From Allomyces macrogynus ATCC 38327 (taxonomy: Eukaryota; Blastocladiomycota; Blastocladiomycetes; Blastocladiales; Blastocladiaceae), in the NCBI GenBank assembly GCA_000151295.1, contig GG745343.1, positions 503,885-567,884 on the forward strand: a DNA stretch of 64,000 nt, read 5' to 3'. Positions 32,895 through 44,323 of the stretch are shown in pieces. How positions within the stretch are numbered: the stretch's first letter is position 1; every line of letters begins with the position of its first letter. The notes below the pieces were generated by a model, which was given only the letters and a program-made list of their open reading frames with translations, was not told the DNA's origin and searched no databases. Both the position numbers and the translations under genes were made by a program.

Positions 32895-35800
32895 ATGTCC
32901 TCGTCATTGCGGGGCCAGCTTGCGTCGGTATTGACCAGGAGGCGTGCGCTAATCCACAACTTGGGCCGCGCCGGGTCCGCCACTTGCTCGCACGCTTCAC
33001 CTGCTCGTACCGTGCCCGCTCGCTATGTCCCACCACGAAGAACGCTGTCATCCGATGCTGTTGCCTCGTCTGTCCCGACGGCAACCACCGCAATGCCACC
33101 GCACGCGACCATGACGGCCGCCGATGCGCCGCTGGCACGATCAACCGTCACCGACCAGGCGGCCCCCGGATCGAATCCTGGCCATGACACGCCGCCAACC
33201 AAGATCGAGGTACCGCGCTTGCTTTCGCGGCGACGTTGTGCATCCGCACTCCCTCATCATCTGATCCAATTGCGCGCGAAACTAGTCCCTCTTGGCCCAG
33301 CTGCCCGACGTGCTTCAGACCCGCGACCCGCGCCGCATCTTTTCGTTTTACGTGAACCTGCACCGCGTCGCCGCGGGCAAGCTGCCCAACAACACTTACG
33401 TTGCGCTCTGGGACGCGCTCGGCCCGCGCGACATGGCCTCGTGCGTCGACATTTATCGTGATTACTTGCTCTACGACCGCGCCGCGTCGCAGAGCGCGGC
33501 CAACGGCGTGTCCCCCTCGTTTGCGACCATGACCACCCGATTCTTGGACGCCGTGTGCAAGACCGAAGAGCATTTGGACTTGGCTGATACGCTAGTGTTT
33601 CTCGGCGAAGTGCTGCACGACCGCCGCGCCTCGTGGGACCTGTGGTCGGTGCTCTTGGACCGCGCCACCACGCAGTACGTGCACGACGAGGCCGGCGAGC
33701 GGTGGCACACCATGGGCCGCACGGCGCTGATGCTCATGGACCAGTGCCGCGCCGCCGCGCGCGAGAACCGGTTTGCCTTGGACGAGGAGACGCTGGCGCT
33801 CTTGACAATTCGCGCCCTCGGGCTGATGGGGAACCTGGATGCACTGAACGCGCACGCGGGCAGCCAGGACCTGCCAAAGGGCTTTTTGACCAGTTCGGCC
33901 ACGGCCACGCAGTGGATTGCCGCGTTTGCTCGTGCCGGCGATTTCGAGCGCGGACGACAATTGTTTGTTGCCGCGGTCCAGCGCCGCGAGACGCCCGCGC
34001 TTGAGGCCGCATATACGCTCATGGCCACGTGTGCGTACGAGGGCAAAGTAGCGACGTGCATGGACCTGCACTCGGCGTTTCTCGACGTCTACGGGACCAC
34101 GGTGCACGATGGCACGTTCGACCTGTATTCACCACTGATTGAAGCGTGTCGAATTGCGCTCGTCAAGGACCGGTTCAAGCGGCACCCGACGCACGACGAG
34201 TACACGCATCGTATCAACGTGATCAAGGTGTTTTTCGATGCGCGGCACCGCATGCGCGAGCTCGAGATCCCGATCCGCGAACAGTCGCACGAGTCGATCT
34301 TGACATGCCTCGTCTTTGCCAATTACGACGACCATTTGCGGTACCCGATGACGCTCGCCGCGCAGGCGCTCGAGGAAATGCTTGCTGACGGTTATATCCC
34401 GACCGAGTACGCGTTCCACACGCTGATGCGCGGATACGCCAACAACAAGGAGAGCATTCACTCGCTCGACCGCGCCGCGTTGATCACGCGGTACATGGAC
34501 GTGATGCGAGCGTGCCAGGTGCCCGTCACGGCGACCACGTGCTCGATCTTGATCCTGTCGCTCATGCCGCGCAAGGCCCTCAAGAACCGGCGCCCGTTTG
34601 TGATTCAGCGGATCAAAGAGGTCGAGCGCGACATGCTGCGGTGGGGTGTGCGGCATAACCGCGCCTCGCTGCACGCATTGATGCGCACCTACGGCGCGCA
34701 CCGCGAGTACTCGGAAGTCTACCGCGTGCTCGATGCGATGCCCAAAAACGACGTGCAGCGCGACGCCGCGTCGTACTTCACCGTCTTCCACGCGTGCCAC
34801 GACGCGCCGGCGTCGGCGCACTATGCGCTGCAGGTGCTCTACCCGCAAATGCTGCGCGACGGCGTGGCCGCCGACGCGAACCTCTACCATACGCTGCTCG
34901 CGTGTTGCGTAACCGTCAACAATGACGCACTCGCCTGGCAGCTCTACGAGGATATGGTGCACCGCGCCGGGATCGAGCCCACGCACTCGGTGCTCAACTA
35001 CATGCTGAAAATGGCGCTCTACAACAAGCACGCCGCGCGCGCGCAGTTTATCCTCGACGAGTTTTCGTTGCGCCGCATGTATTACGACCCGACGTCCTTT
35101 TACCACCTCATGACGTACTTTACGCGCATCGAGCCCGACGAAAAGCGGGTGCAGGCACTGTTCGAGCGCATGCGCGAACAGTCCAAGCTGTTTGCGCAGT
35201 ACACGGAGCTGAATGCAAGTATGACGGCGACGCCCACGGCATCTGCCGCGGACTCGGCGGTCGAGGACGAGCTCGATGTCGTGGCCGACCCGCCATCGCT
35301 GCGACGAATCCCGGCATCCGACGAGCCCAACCAGCCCAAGTCGATTGTGCTCCCGCCGATCCCGCGACTACCGCCCCTGGGCGCGCCCGAGGCGCAGCAG
35401 CCGATCGAGATTCTCGTCGACACGCGACTGAACCTCAAGGCGCTGCAGGCGTATATCATGGACAAGCAGTACGGCCAGGCGTTTTCAACCTACTGCAACC
35501 TGCTGTGCGATTTCCACGTGGCGTTGCTGCACAAGTTTGCCATGTCGAAGCAGTACCGCACTGAAGTCGCGCTCGCCGCAGCGCACGACCAGCTGACCGT
35601 GGGCCACTCGCCGACGCTCACCTACAAGGTGCTCACGTACCCGCCGCGCATCGTCAACTACAACCCCTACAACAACGCGACCGGGTCGTTGTATCTGCCG
35701 CGTGACGTAGCCACGGCCACATGGATCATGTGCAACGCCCTGCTCGACCTGCCCGAATCGCACGTGCCCAAATCAATGCCGCCGCTGCGGTACGTCTACC

Positions 35801-37050
35801 TGCACCGCGGCTTGGACCCGCACCCGGTGCCCGCCGACCGCGTCGCCGAGCAGTACCTGTCGATGATCCGGTATCGCACGCTGCCCGTCGCTGGGCGGCA
35901 CCGGCTCGCTGTCGCACGTGTCCTCTTCCGGTCTGCCATCCGCGTCCTCCGGTCCTACCTCGGGTTCAACACGATCCTGCGGTTCGCGTGGGTGCGCGAC
36001 CTGATGGCGCGGCTGCACTACTCGGCCGTCCTGTCCGTGCACGCGCAGCAACTCGTGCGCACCGACATGTCGGCCCCGCGCGCGTCAACTACCACCGCCA
36101 ACGCCGTGAAACCCACGGCCATGACGCAGTGGGGCGGCTTACCGGCACTCGCGGGGAACCCGCTCGCGACCGCCGCGCTTAAGTGGACCGTGCGCAAGCC
36201 GACGCGCGCGGCCAAGGCGCACGCCGAGGCCGTGCTGAACCAGCCGATCATGTCGCGCGACTTGCCCGGGTCCAAGTGGAGCACCGAGGCTGTGCGCGAC
36301 GCGTTCGCGCTCGACCGGATGTCGGTCGACCGGCTGATGGCACTGACGGCGGCGCTCGGCAGTGGCGGTGGCGCCGCCGCAAGCGCGGCCGAGACGCGAG
36401 CGCCCGCGGCCGTCTACCCGTACTCGGGCGGAACCGTTCCGCCGCTGCAGGGGATCATGCAGGGCCAGTCGGCATTGCGCGAATTGGCGGAGACCCCGTG
36501 GTCGCAAGCGGATATCAAGGACCCGACACGGCCCACGGGCGAGTGGCTCACGACGCGCACGCGGTCGAACGACGTGTCGTCGGACGCCGGGAAACTCGCG
36601 TCGCTGTTGGCGCCGCCGCCGGTGCCGCCCACGGCGGCCATGGTGGGGGACGCGGCGGTCGAGGACGAGCGCGCGCTCGAGGCGGAGATGGCTCATGATG
36701 ACGATGGTCTGACGGAGCTCGAGCTGGGTAACTTGTCGGGCGCGAGTATTTCGTACCTCTCCAAACACCCGTACTCGAAGGACGCGTCCAAGGCCGTGCG
36801 CAGGCAGTACAAGAACGTGCAGCGCGATAAGAACCGTGCCAAGAAGAAGAAGCGCGAGGGTGCCGAGCCAGAGGAAAGTGCGGAGGGGAACGAGAGGAGC
36901 GCAGCGGATGCGCGAGAAAACGCGGAGGAGCCGGTTGCGCCTACAGTGAACTGGCAAGTGCCGAGTGAGTCGTCAGCGTCGGCGGCACCAGCATCATCGT
37001 CACCGAGGACAGAGGGGCCAAGGAGCTCGGACGCGACGGAGAGGGGGTAA
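32895..37050 (+). CDS. Large PPR-like mitochondrial protein
   Basis: Two exons (32895..33209, 33286..37050) give 1,359 residues. The N-terminus is rich in Arg, Ser and Ala without acidic residues (SSLRGQLASVLTRRRALIHN), a typical mitochondrial presequence. Residues about 110-760 are helical pairs of pentatricopeptide type, for example ANLYHTLLACCVTVNNDALA, HSVLNYMLKMALYNKHAARA and TSFYHLMTYFTRI. PPR proteins bind organellar RNA and act in processing, stability or translation; that role is inferred here. The middle part (LKALQAYIMDKQYGQAFSTY and beyond) may be a second helical module. The C-terminus has a YSKDASKAVRRQYKNVQRDK segment and a KKKKREG patch, then a disordered acidic tail. The start is the first ATG of an exon whose frame matches exon 2 after a 76-nt intron. 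I cannot name an ortholog. Confidence 0.82.
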
Positions 37051-37391
37051 AACGCGTGGGTGAGTGGGTGGTTTTGTTCGACATCGCAACGGTTCATATT
37101 TTGTCCTTGAGAAGAACGAATAGCGTTTTGACGTTCTTTGACGACCCGGAATAGTGGCATCGCTACGACTTCGAGATGGAAAACTGGACGATATGTTCCA
37201 AAACTACGGAGTTGACCAAACGAAAACGCCCAAAGACACCACCAAAAACGGACAAAATATAAAACCACGAAGAGCAATACTTGTGGAACTCGCCGGTGTC
37301 CCGACGACCGGCAGACTCATATCAAACGACACGGTGTCGTCGATGGCTGGATTCGCCGCAACAAAAAGCGGCGCGCACTTGAAGAACTTGA
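37051..37391. other. Short convergent intergenic region
   Basis: 340 bases between the stops of the PPR gene (+) and the ceramide synthase gene (-). It holds the two 3' UTRs and is A-rich around 37180-37280 on the plus strand. No further feature. Confidence 0.4.
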
Positions 37392-39132
37392 TCACTCTTC
37401 GTCGTCGGACCGGTTATCCTCGGCACTCGACCCGCGCACGACGCGCAAGACGACACGCACGATCAGGTACAGCCAAAACACGAGCAGCACTTGCAGGATC
37501 CCGAAGAGCGCGAGGAAGAAGTACTGGAAGTTACTGGAAATGTAGTACTCGTTTTGCGGGTCCCACTTGAACTCGAGGATGTTGGGCACGTCGACCCAAA
37601 TCGACCGCACAAAGAAAAAGTAGACGTAGTGCCGCGACACGAGCCAGACGAGCACAAACGTGACAAACAGCGAGTCGCACGTCTTGCGCAGCTTGGCGTA
37701 GTTGCAGCACTTGGCGGCACACAGGAAAATATCGGCCACGTCCATGGTTACGAGCACGGCGTTGCCAATGCGCGTGAAATGGCACAGGTACGACGAGACG
37801 AGCAGCGCGCATGTCACGAGATGGTGCACGACATACTGCGCGTAGTCCTTGCGCGGCTTTTCAATGTGCACAACAAACATTTGCTGAATCCAGAACGCGA
37901 GCTGCAGCAGGTAGTAGGCCTTGAACTCGCCGGTCAAGAACTTGTGTGGGTAGTCTGTTTCGGAGAGGGCGTTGAGCGTCGTGAGCGGGTGGACAATGTC
38001 TGGCAAGGGCCGGGAATTGCGTGGGGGCGCGCAACGAAGGGCGAGGCTCGTCGGAAAAGAGGTAGACATACCAATCCAGAACTGCTCGGTGTTCATCCAG
38101 TACGGGCTGTTGTAGATATGGTTCTAAAGCGAGAAGACCGGATCAGCGTATGGTCCACGATATGCGACAACGCAACCAAGACAAGATAGAAGGAAAACGT
38201 ACAAAGCCGACGGAAAAGGCCGTGGAATAGTAGAGCACCAGCCATCCCTGCTCGCCAAACCGGTCAAGGAGCTTCTTGGGCACCCGCAGCGACCGGCCGA
38301 GGGGCTTGATCATGTAGTCAATGCAAAACGCGCGCGCAAACGTCCAAAACACGACATAGTAGGCGATAAACGCCAGGTCGAGCCGGCCTTTGGCAAAGAG
38401 GCCGTCCTCGTCGCGGCGGTAGGACGGGTAGGCGATTTGCGCAAACACGGAGGTCGGGGCCACGGCGGCGCCCAGGTAGCTGATGATGAGAATGGCCAGT
38501 GGCACGTCTAATCAAGGAACGGAAAGAGACGGAGAAGAGAGGGCCAGTGAGTGGAACAGTGGCGGGTCGGGTCGGGTCGGTCGGTCGGTGGTTCGGGCAG
38601 CGTCGAGGAGGGGTCGACTCGGATGTTGCCGTGGAAGAATTTGGGTGTGCCCCGGTAAACTGCATTGCAGAGCGGGCACCATTGAGCCCGCCGCCGCCAA
38701 GACAATCTTTCACTTCCGATCGGACAGCTGCTTTCAACACCACGATGGCGAGCGTGCAAGCGAGAGGGCAAATTACGCACCGAGCTGGTGGTCGCGGTAG
38801 AGGCGCATCAGCGGCGACGGCTGCCACTCGGCCTCAACCGACACCTGGCTCTTGCCCTTTAGCTTGCCCTTATCATCGGCGAGTAGCGCAGCGTCCTCGT
38901 CCTCTTGTGCAGCCTGACGCAGCTGCTCGGCGCGTTGCAGCTCGGCCTGGCGGCGCGCGCGCAGCTTGGCCGTCGATGGCGGCACAGTCGGGTCGGGGGC
39001 CGATGCGGTTGCCGAGGCAGGGACGGGCGCTGGCTCAGCAGCGCGTGCTAATGCATCGTCGGCGAGCGGCCATGCCGGCGACTTGGAGGAGGCGACTGCG
39101 GCGGCTGCGGTGGCGGAACGGGTCGTGACCAT
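37392..39132 (-). CDS. LAG1: Ceramide synthase, LAG1 family (TLC domain)
   Basis: Four exons, complement(37392..37999, 38072..38123, 38203..38507, 38781..39132), give 438 residues. The enzyme N-acylates sphingoid bases with acyl-CoA in the ER membrane. An N-terminal hydrophilic part (LRARRQAELQRAEQLRQAA) precedes a first membrane segment VPLAILIISYLGAAV. The TLC domain then shows NSPYWMNTEQFWIG, FKAYYLLQLAFWIQQ, the catalytic HH pair at 295-296 (YAQYVVHHLVTCALL) and IGNAVLVTMDVADIFL with the conserved Asp residues. About seven membrane segments can be counted, and the tail is acidic (SSAEDNRSDDEE). No Hox-like domain is seen, as usual for fungi. Acyl-CoA synthetase products (gene at 7-9.4 kb) are its co-substrates, though the genes are far apart. 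The intron after exon 1 (about 270 nt) is long for this window. Confidence 0.92.
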
Positions 39133-40156
39133 ATTGGCGGCGGCAGCGATGCTGGGGCGGCACCGATGGTGCGAGTCGGGCAGAGAAGTGGGTCCTCGAG
39201 TTGGGTGCCGAGCTCGATGCGTGGCACAGTTGGCCGAGTTGCTGTTGCGGAGCACTCGGGGTTCGGGGCGAGGAACAGGTGCAGAGGACGCGCCACAAGA
39301 TGGGCCGGCAGGCTGAAGAGCTGTGGAGCAGTGGCAACGACGGAGGAGCGCCGCTGTTGGGTGCCAGCAAGTGCGCGTGCGAGCCGACGGTGCCGAGGAC
39401 CGATGAGGGAGAGGAGAGAGAGAAGAGAGAGCGCGCGAGCGCGTGCGAGCGTCGATGTCGTGGTGGAGCGGGCCAGGCAGACCGGCGGTCCGGCGGGGTG
39501 CTGGGATAAGGAGAAGTGCGCTGGAGTGTGCGCGCAGCGCGGGTCAGTCGGGCCTGGTGCTGGCGGCGGCCGGCTGGTTGGCGGTCGCGGCCTCGCGCGG
39601 TCGATCGTGCGGGCGTGCGCAGAAGCAAAGAAGCTTGGAAGTGGAAGGATTGCCACAATCCCAACGCCACACCCTCAAATCGAAAAGCCCATGAAGTTGG
39701 CCGGAGTAGGATTGCGACCGTGCCCACTGGCTGCATCGCTGACGTCAACTCCACTTGCCAAATCCGTCGGCATCTTGCGGGCGCGTGACATCAGCCCAAC
39801 CTCAAAGGAATCAAGGATGCCGTGTCTCTGTTTCGAGCACGTGAAAGTCACGCTGCCGACCGGAGACGCGCCGGTCGCCTTGCCGCCGACGATCCTCCCT
39901 GCCGCTGCCGCAAAACAATAATCAACACGACAAGGCGCAAAAACGGCCACCGCACTTGCCGCACTGGATTTGCGAGAGCACCATCACGCTTGACTTCACG
40001 CGACGGGTCCTGGCGCCCAGCGATTCGAGTGTCCCGGCCAGCGGATCATCAAGTGCGACCAGAACTCGCGTCTGCTCGTGAAACCGTCCCGCCAATTCTT
40101 CGCTGCGCCCGCCATTATCTTGAAACACCGACCACCACGAACATTGTCTTTCAACG
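39133..40156. other. Divergent promoter region, no gene supported
   Basis: 1 kb between the divergent LAG1 and kinase genes. The LAG1 side (39.2-39.6 kb) has Arg- and Ser-rich overlapping ORFs with no domain and a gagagagag purine stretch near 39410. The kinase side is less GC-rich. I see no RNA gene or repeat. Confidence 0.4.
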
Positions 40157-42686
40157 ATGCAGCGATACCGCATCGTTCGCGAGCTGGGAGACGGCGCATT
40201 TGGCACTGTGTCGCTCGCCATTCATTCGCCAACGGGCGAAAAGGTAGCTCTCCTCCAGGAGTCGCGCTGATACCACCCTGTGCCAGCTCGAACCACGCGC
40301 CAACTCGAACCCTGCCCTCGCGGCAATCACTTTTCCTAGGTCGCCATCAAGAAGATGAAGAAGCGGTACACGTCGTGGGACGAGTGCGTCAACTTGCGCG
40401 AGGTCAAGGTATCTACGTCCGCCACAACAGACTCATTTTTCGTTTGGCACTCCTGACGCTTTTTCTCGATTTTGGCTTGCCCAGTCGCTCAAGAAGCTCG
40501 TCCACCCATGCATTGTCCGCTTGCGTGAAGTCATGCGCGAAAACGAGAGGCTCTTCTTTGTCTTCGAGTACCTCGACGAGAACCTGTTCCAGGTCATGAA
40601 GGCGCGAAAAGCCGCGCAGGTGCCCTTCACCGAACACGAAATTCGATGGATCATGTACGTCTCACTTGTGCTTTTGAACGCGCAGTCGTTGGCCAACATC
40701 TCATTTCTGGCAAAGATACCAGATCCTGCTCGGTCTCGCCTACATGCACAAGGTACGAGCGAGGCGACGCTGCTTTGAAGCCGACCGGGATGCGCGAAAA
40801 GACTCACGCAATGTCCGCGTGTAGCACGGCTTCTTCCACCGCGACCTGAAACCCGAGAACCTCATGGTCATTGGCGGCAACGGCCTCAACGTGGCCTGGA
40901 ACGCGCCGGGCACCGGCGGCGGCGGTGGAGTTGGTGGAGGAGGAACCGGCGCCGGCAGTCCCGCGGCCACGCTTGGCCGCAACAATGTCTCGTCGCCGCT
41001 CAACATTGCGCCGCTCACGACCAAGATTGCCGACTTTGGTCTCGCGCGCGAGCTGCGGTCGCGCCCGCCGTACACCGAGTACATCAGCACGCGGTGGTAC
41101 CGCGCGCCCGAGATTGTGCTGCGGTCGACCAACTACTCGTCGCCCATCGACATTTGGGCGCTCGGGTGCATCATGGCCGAGCTCTTTACGGGCAACCCGC
41201 TGTTCCCCGGCACGACCGAGATTGACCAGCTGTTTCGGATCGCTGGCGTGCTCGGCACGCCCGCGGTCGGCACCTGGCGCGAGGGCGTCAAGCTGGCCTC
41301 GGCCATGAACCTGAGGCTACCGTCAATGGGCGCCGTACCGCTTGCGGCCGTGATCCCGTCTGCGTCGTCCGACGCGCTCGCCTTGATTGGCGCCATGCTC
41401 AACTACGACCCGGCTAAGCGACCGACGGCGGCGCAGGCGCTCATGCACCCGTTCTTCACAGCCGCACCCGACATCCAGGCGTTTCGGCTCGACGCCGATT
41501 TTCGGATCGTGTCGGGCCACTTGTCGTTTGGTGGCAAGTGTATGTACGCAACGACGGCGGGCGCGCGAGTAAGGCAGGAATGCATCACGACGATAACTAA
41601 CCATCTTTCGCGATCATTCAGGGGCCAACGTCGCGCAAGTCACCGAGACTCCCAACACAGCCGCGAGCCCCGCGGGCACCGGCTCCTTCCCGTCGCTCTC
41701 GTCGCGGAGCCCCGCCGGCTCGAGCACCCCCTCCGGCGCACCCTTCCCACTCCACATCGACACGCGCGCCCCCTCGCGCGCGCCCGGCTCCGTCTCTGCG
41801 CCCGCCGCCGCGCCTTCGCACACGTTCCCGCGTCCCCTCCACCCACCGCACAATCTCCCGCCGCTCCCCGTCGTCGTGCCGGACCCGCGCACCAAGCCGG
41901 CGCTCAATCCGTCCGACTCAAACGACACCCTGCACTCGTTCTCGCTCGCCGAATCAGCACCGATTCGCACGACGGCCACAATCCCGCCGCTCGGTGCCGC
42001 CGCCGCGTACGCGTCCGAGGCCGCCGACCGCCCGCGGGTCGCCCCACCGCCGCCGGACCCGTGGGACACGACGTCGACGTCTGGCGGCGCGCCACCGGCG
42101 CATCGCCGGCTGCCATCGACACATAACCTCGACGACCTGCTCGCGGACCTCGACAGTCTCGGACAAATGCCAAACTTTGCGCCCACGCCAGCAGCGGCTG
42201 GATCAACGACGGCGCCACGGCCACCACGGCCCAACGCCGGCGCACGACCGGACGTGCCGTTCAGCTGGTCGCCGACCAAGCCGCCGCCGCCACCCGCAGG
42301 CGCGGGTGCGGGTGGCCGACGCGACTCGTACCGCGACGCGACGTTCCTGTCGGGTGCGGGCGGTGCGGCAGCCGCGGTGGGGAAGCCCGGCGCAGCATCC
42401 GCACGCGCGCCGCCGCCGCCGGCCGTCGTCACGAACGCCGAGTTTTGGCGGCAGGCGCCTGCGGCGGGCGGGATCGTGTCGGCGCCGCCGGTGGCCGGGA
42501 ACGGTGGAGGGGCGACAAGTCCGGTGGCGCCAAACAAGCCGCCGGCGAACAGTGTTGCTGCGGCGGTTTCGGGCCTTCGCAAGTTTTGGTGCGTTCCTTG
42601 GTGGGCGACGATTGGTTCGAGGGTGGGGAGGGCGGATGACTGACTGATCGTGTCATGGTGGATGGATTTGTAGGCAAAGGTCGTGA
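40157..42686 (+). CDS. MAK/RCK-type (CMGC) protein kinase
   Basis: Exons 40157..40243, 40340..40408, 40485..40654, 40716..40752, 40825..41539, 41622..42588 and 42674..42686 give 685 residues; skipping the last splice would end at 42643 instead (699 aa). MAK/ICK/RCK kinases control cilium length and transport in flagellates and meiosis in yeast (Ime2); the cellular role here is inferred. Motifs are GDGAFGTV (11-18), [10 protein letters not shown] with Lys33, [27 protein letters not shown] (Asp128), DFG (191-193), activation-loop TEY (205-207), [10 protein letters not shown] and [13 protein letters not shown] Gly-rich stretch of about 44 extra residues sits between HRDLKPEN and DFG. The C-terminal half is Pro/Ala-rich and disordered. 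Exon 4 is only 37 nt and was placed to give the conserved [12 protein letters not shown]. The DFG region and the WD pattern clearly favour MAK/RCK over classical MAPK despite TEY. Confidence 0.87.
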
Positions 42687-43161
42687 CGGGCGATTTGCCG
42701 CGCGGCTCATGGCGAGCCGGTGCCAGCAACATGTTACTGGCCCTGGGCCAATAATTGCCTTAACAGGGAATGCAGGACCTAGTTTTGATTGCCTTGCATG
42801 ACAGCGTCGTTGCGTGCAAGAACGAGCTGGTGGACAACACGACGCTTTGCAAAGCAGCGCGAAATAATGGGTGGAGAAGCGAAAACATGCCCGTTAGCAT
42901 GCTCTGTCCGTGTCATGTCTGCGGTCCTGACGCCGTTTGGTTTGCATTGAAGGTCGCCCACATTGAGGCACCAGAGCAGCGTCGAGTCAGAGCCGGACGC
43001 ATGCTGTCCGCCCTGTCGCGTCAATTCTTGCTGTCGCGCTGCCCTCCGCTTCGACTTCTCCTCCGCCAATTTCAAGACCTGCACTTCGGCGAGTCTGACG
43101 TGCTCGCGCTGTCCACCACCACTGCCGGCGCGCGCAGCACCAACGAGGAGCTACACGATGA
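42687..43161. other. Intergenic / possible lost 5' exon
   Basis: Between the kinase and the Thr-rich membrane-protein remnant. One frame (about 43001-43150) reads MLSALSRQFLLSRCPPLRL and then STTTAGARSTNEELHDEPTG, which looks protein-like and could be a 5' exon of the next gene, but it is out of frame with it and no clean splice pair joins them. Confidence 0.3.
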
Positions 43162-43992
43162 GCCCACTGGTCGGTATCCGCAAGCGATCATCCGTGCGGC
43201 ATCACGCTGGGCTCGCTCACCTCACCCTCGCTGCATCCAGACCAAGATGAAACCGTCGCGACCGCAGGCGACGCATCGGAGCTGGCGGCCGTGATCCGCG
43301 CGCGCCGGGTTGACCGTGATCGCGACAATGATGCGGTCGGCCACACCACCGCCGCCGATTCCGAATCGCCGCTCGGCACCATCAGCCTCCTGTTTCTCTT
43401 TCCGCTGCTCGTCGCCGCGCTCATGGCCGCGCAGGCGGGGCCCGGGTATGTGGGCGTGTGGACGGCTGGAACTGCCGCTTCCGTGCCGCGCATTCCTGAT
43501 GCGGCTGTCGTGCACTCGGCCATGACCACCACGTCCTTTGCGACGATCACGGCCACGTCCACGCTCTCGGCCGTCGCGGTGTACACGATCACGCCGACAA
43601 GCACGGCCGCCGTCACGTCCGAGACCACGCGCACGGTCACTGTGAGGCAGGACTGGACGACAATGGTGCTCTGGCCATTCACGACTACGGCGTATTCGGT
43701 GCCGACGGTCACGCACACCGTCAACCAGGCGCTGACGACCGTGCGTGAGTACACGGCACAAGTGACGGTCACAAGCACCATCTACCAGCCGCCCGTGACG
43801 GCCTACAAGTACTGGTCGCCGAAGTCAGTCACAGGTACCATCGACCCGCCGCCCAAGACGAGGTTCAGGTGCCACAGGGTGTGGATGGTGATTGCATTGC
43901 CTGGGCGCTCGAGGCGACGGGACTTCCAGCTTGACGATAGCGCTGGGGGGGGGGGGGGGTGCCGAGTTCGAATATTTTGGAAAAGCGCTTGA
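43162..43992 (+). pseudogene. Second Thr-rich type II membrane protein, probably broken
   Basis: The frame is open from just after a TGA at 43159-43161 but has no ATG until 43420, inside the membrane segment. It reads a hydrophilic, acidic N-terminal part (HPDQDETVATAGDASELAAV), a basic RARRVDRDRD patch, then a membrane segment (GTISLLFLFPLLVAALMAAQ). A Thr-rich ectodomain follows: SFATITATSTLSAVAVYTIT, RTVTVRQDWTTMVLWPFTTT and QVTVTSTIYQPP. Topology (N inside) and Trp/Thr style match the gene at 1862-3292. Near 43860 a different frame becomes the sensible one (DEVQVPQGVDGDCIAWALEA), and after a 15-G run a third (AEFEYFGKALEQQSLSAIS). The missing start and the two frame changes suggest a decayed gene or indel errors, the poly-G being one suspect. 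Confidence 0.45.
43945..43959. repeat. 15-G homopolymer
   Basis: Fifteen consecutive G in the 3' part of the broken Thr-rich gene. Both sides are protein-like but in different frames, so the exact length decides the reading frame. Confidence 0.85.
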
Positions 43993-44323
43993 GCAGCAGA
44001 GTTTGTCCGCTATTTCGTTTTCAGCCCACGCCGCTCCGATTCAAAATGTAAGCTAAAAGTGGCTGGCTGCGCCGACCTGCAATGAGTTGAGCCCACTCGC
44101 TCACTCCATGCACTAAACTCGATAATCCTGAGTGCCATGATGGTGTGTTGCTGACCATGCAATATGGCCACAATGAAAGTGACGATGTGGACTGAATGGG
44201 AAGCCAGGTATTTCTTGTAAGGAAGCAAGCGGTCTGACTGGATGCGGCGACTGTTCGCCCGCAAAAAAAATCACAGAGATCATCGCAAGAATGGAAGCAA
44301 GATGCATTTCCAGCGGCCAAATG
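43993..44323. other. Intergenic, low-GC, no gene seen
   Basis: Between the Thr-rich remnant and the 3' end of the CHY zinc-finger gene. It is less GC-rich than the genes. The frame AEFEYFGKAL reaches a stop at about 44055. Nothing else is recognised. Confidence 0.35.
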
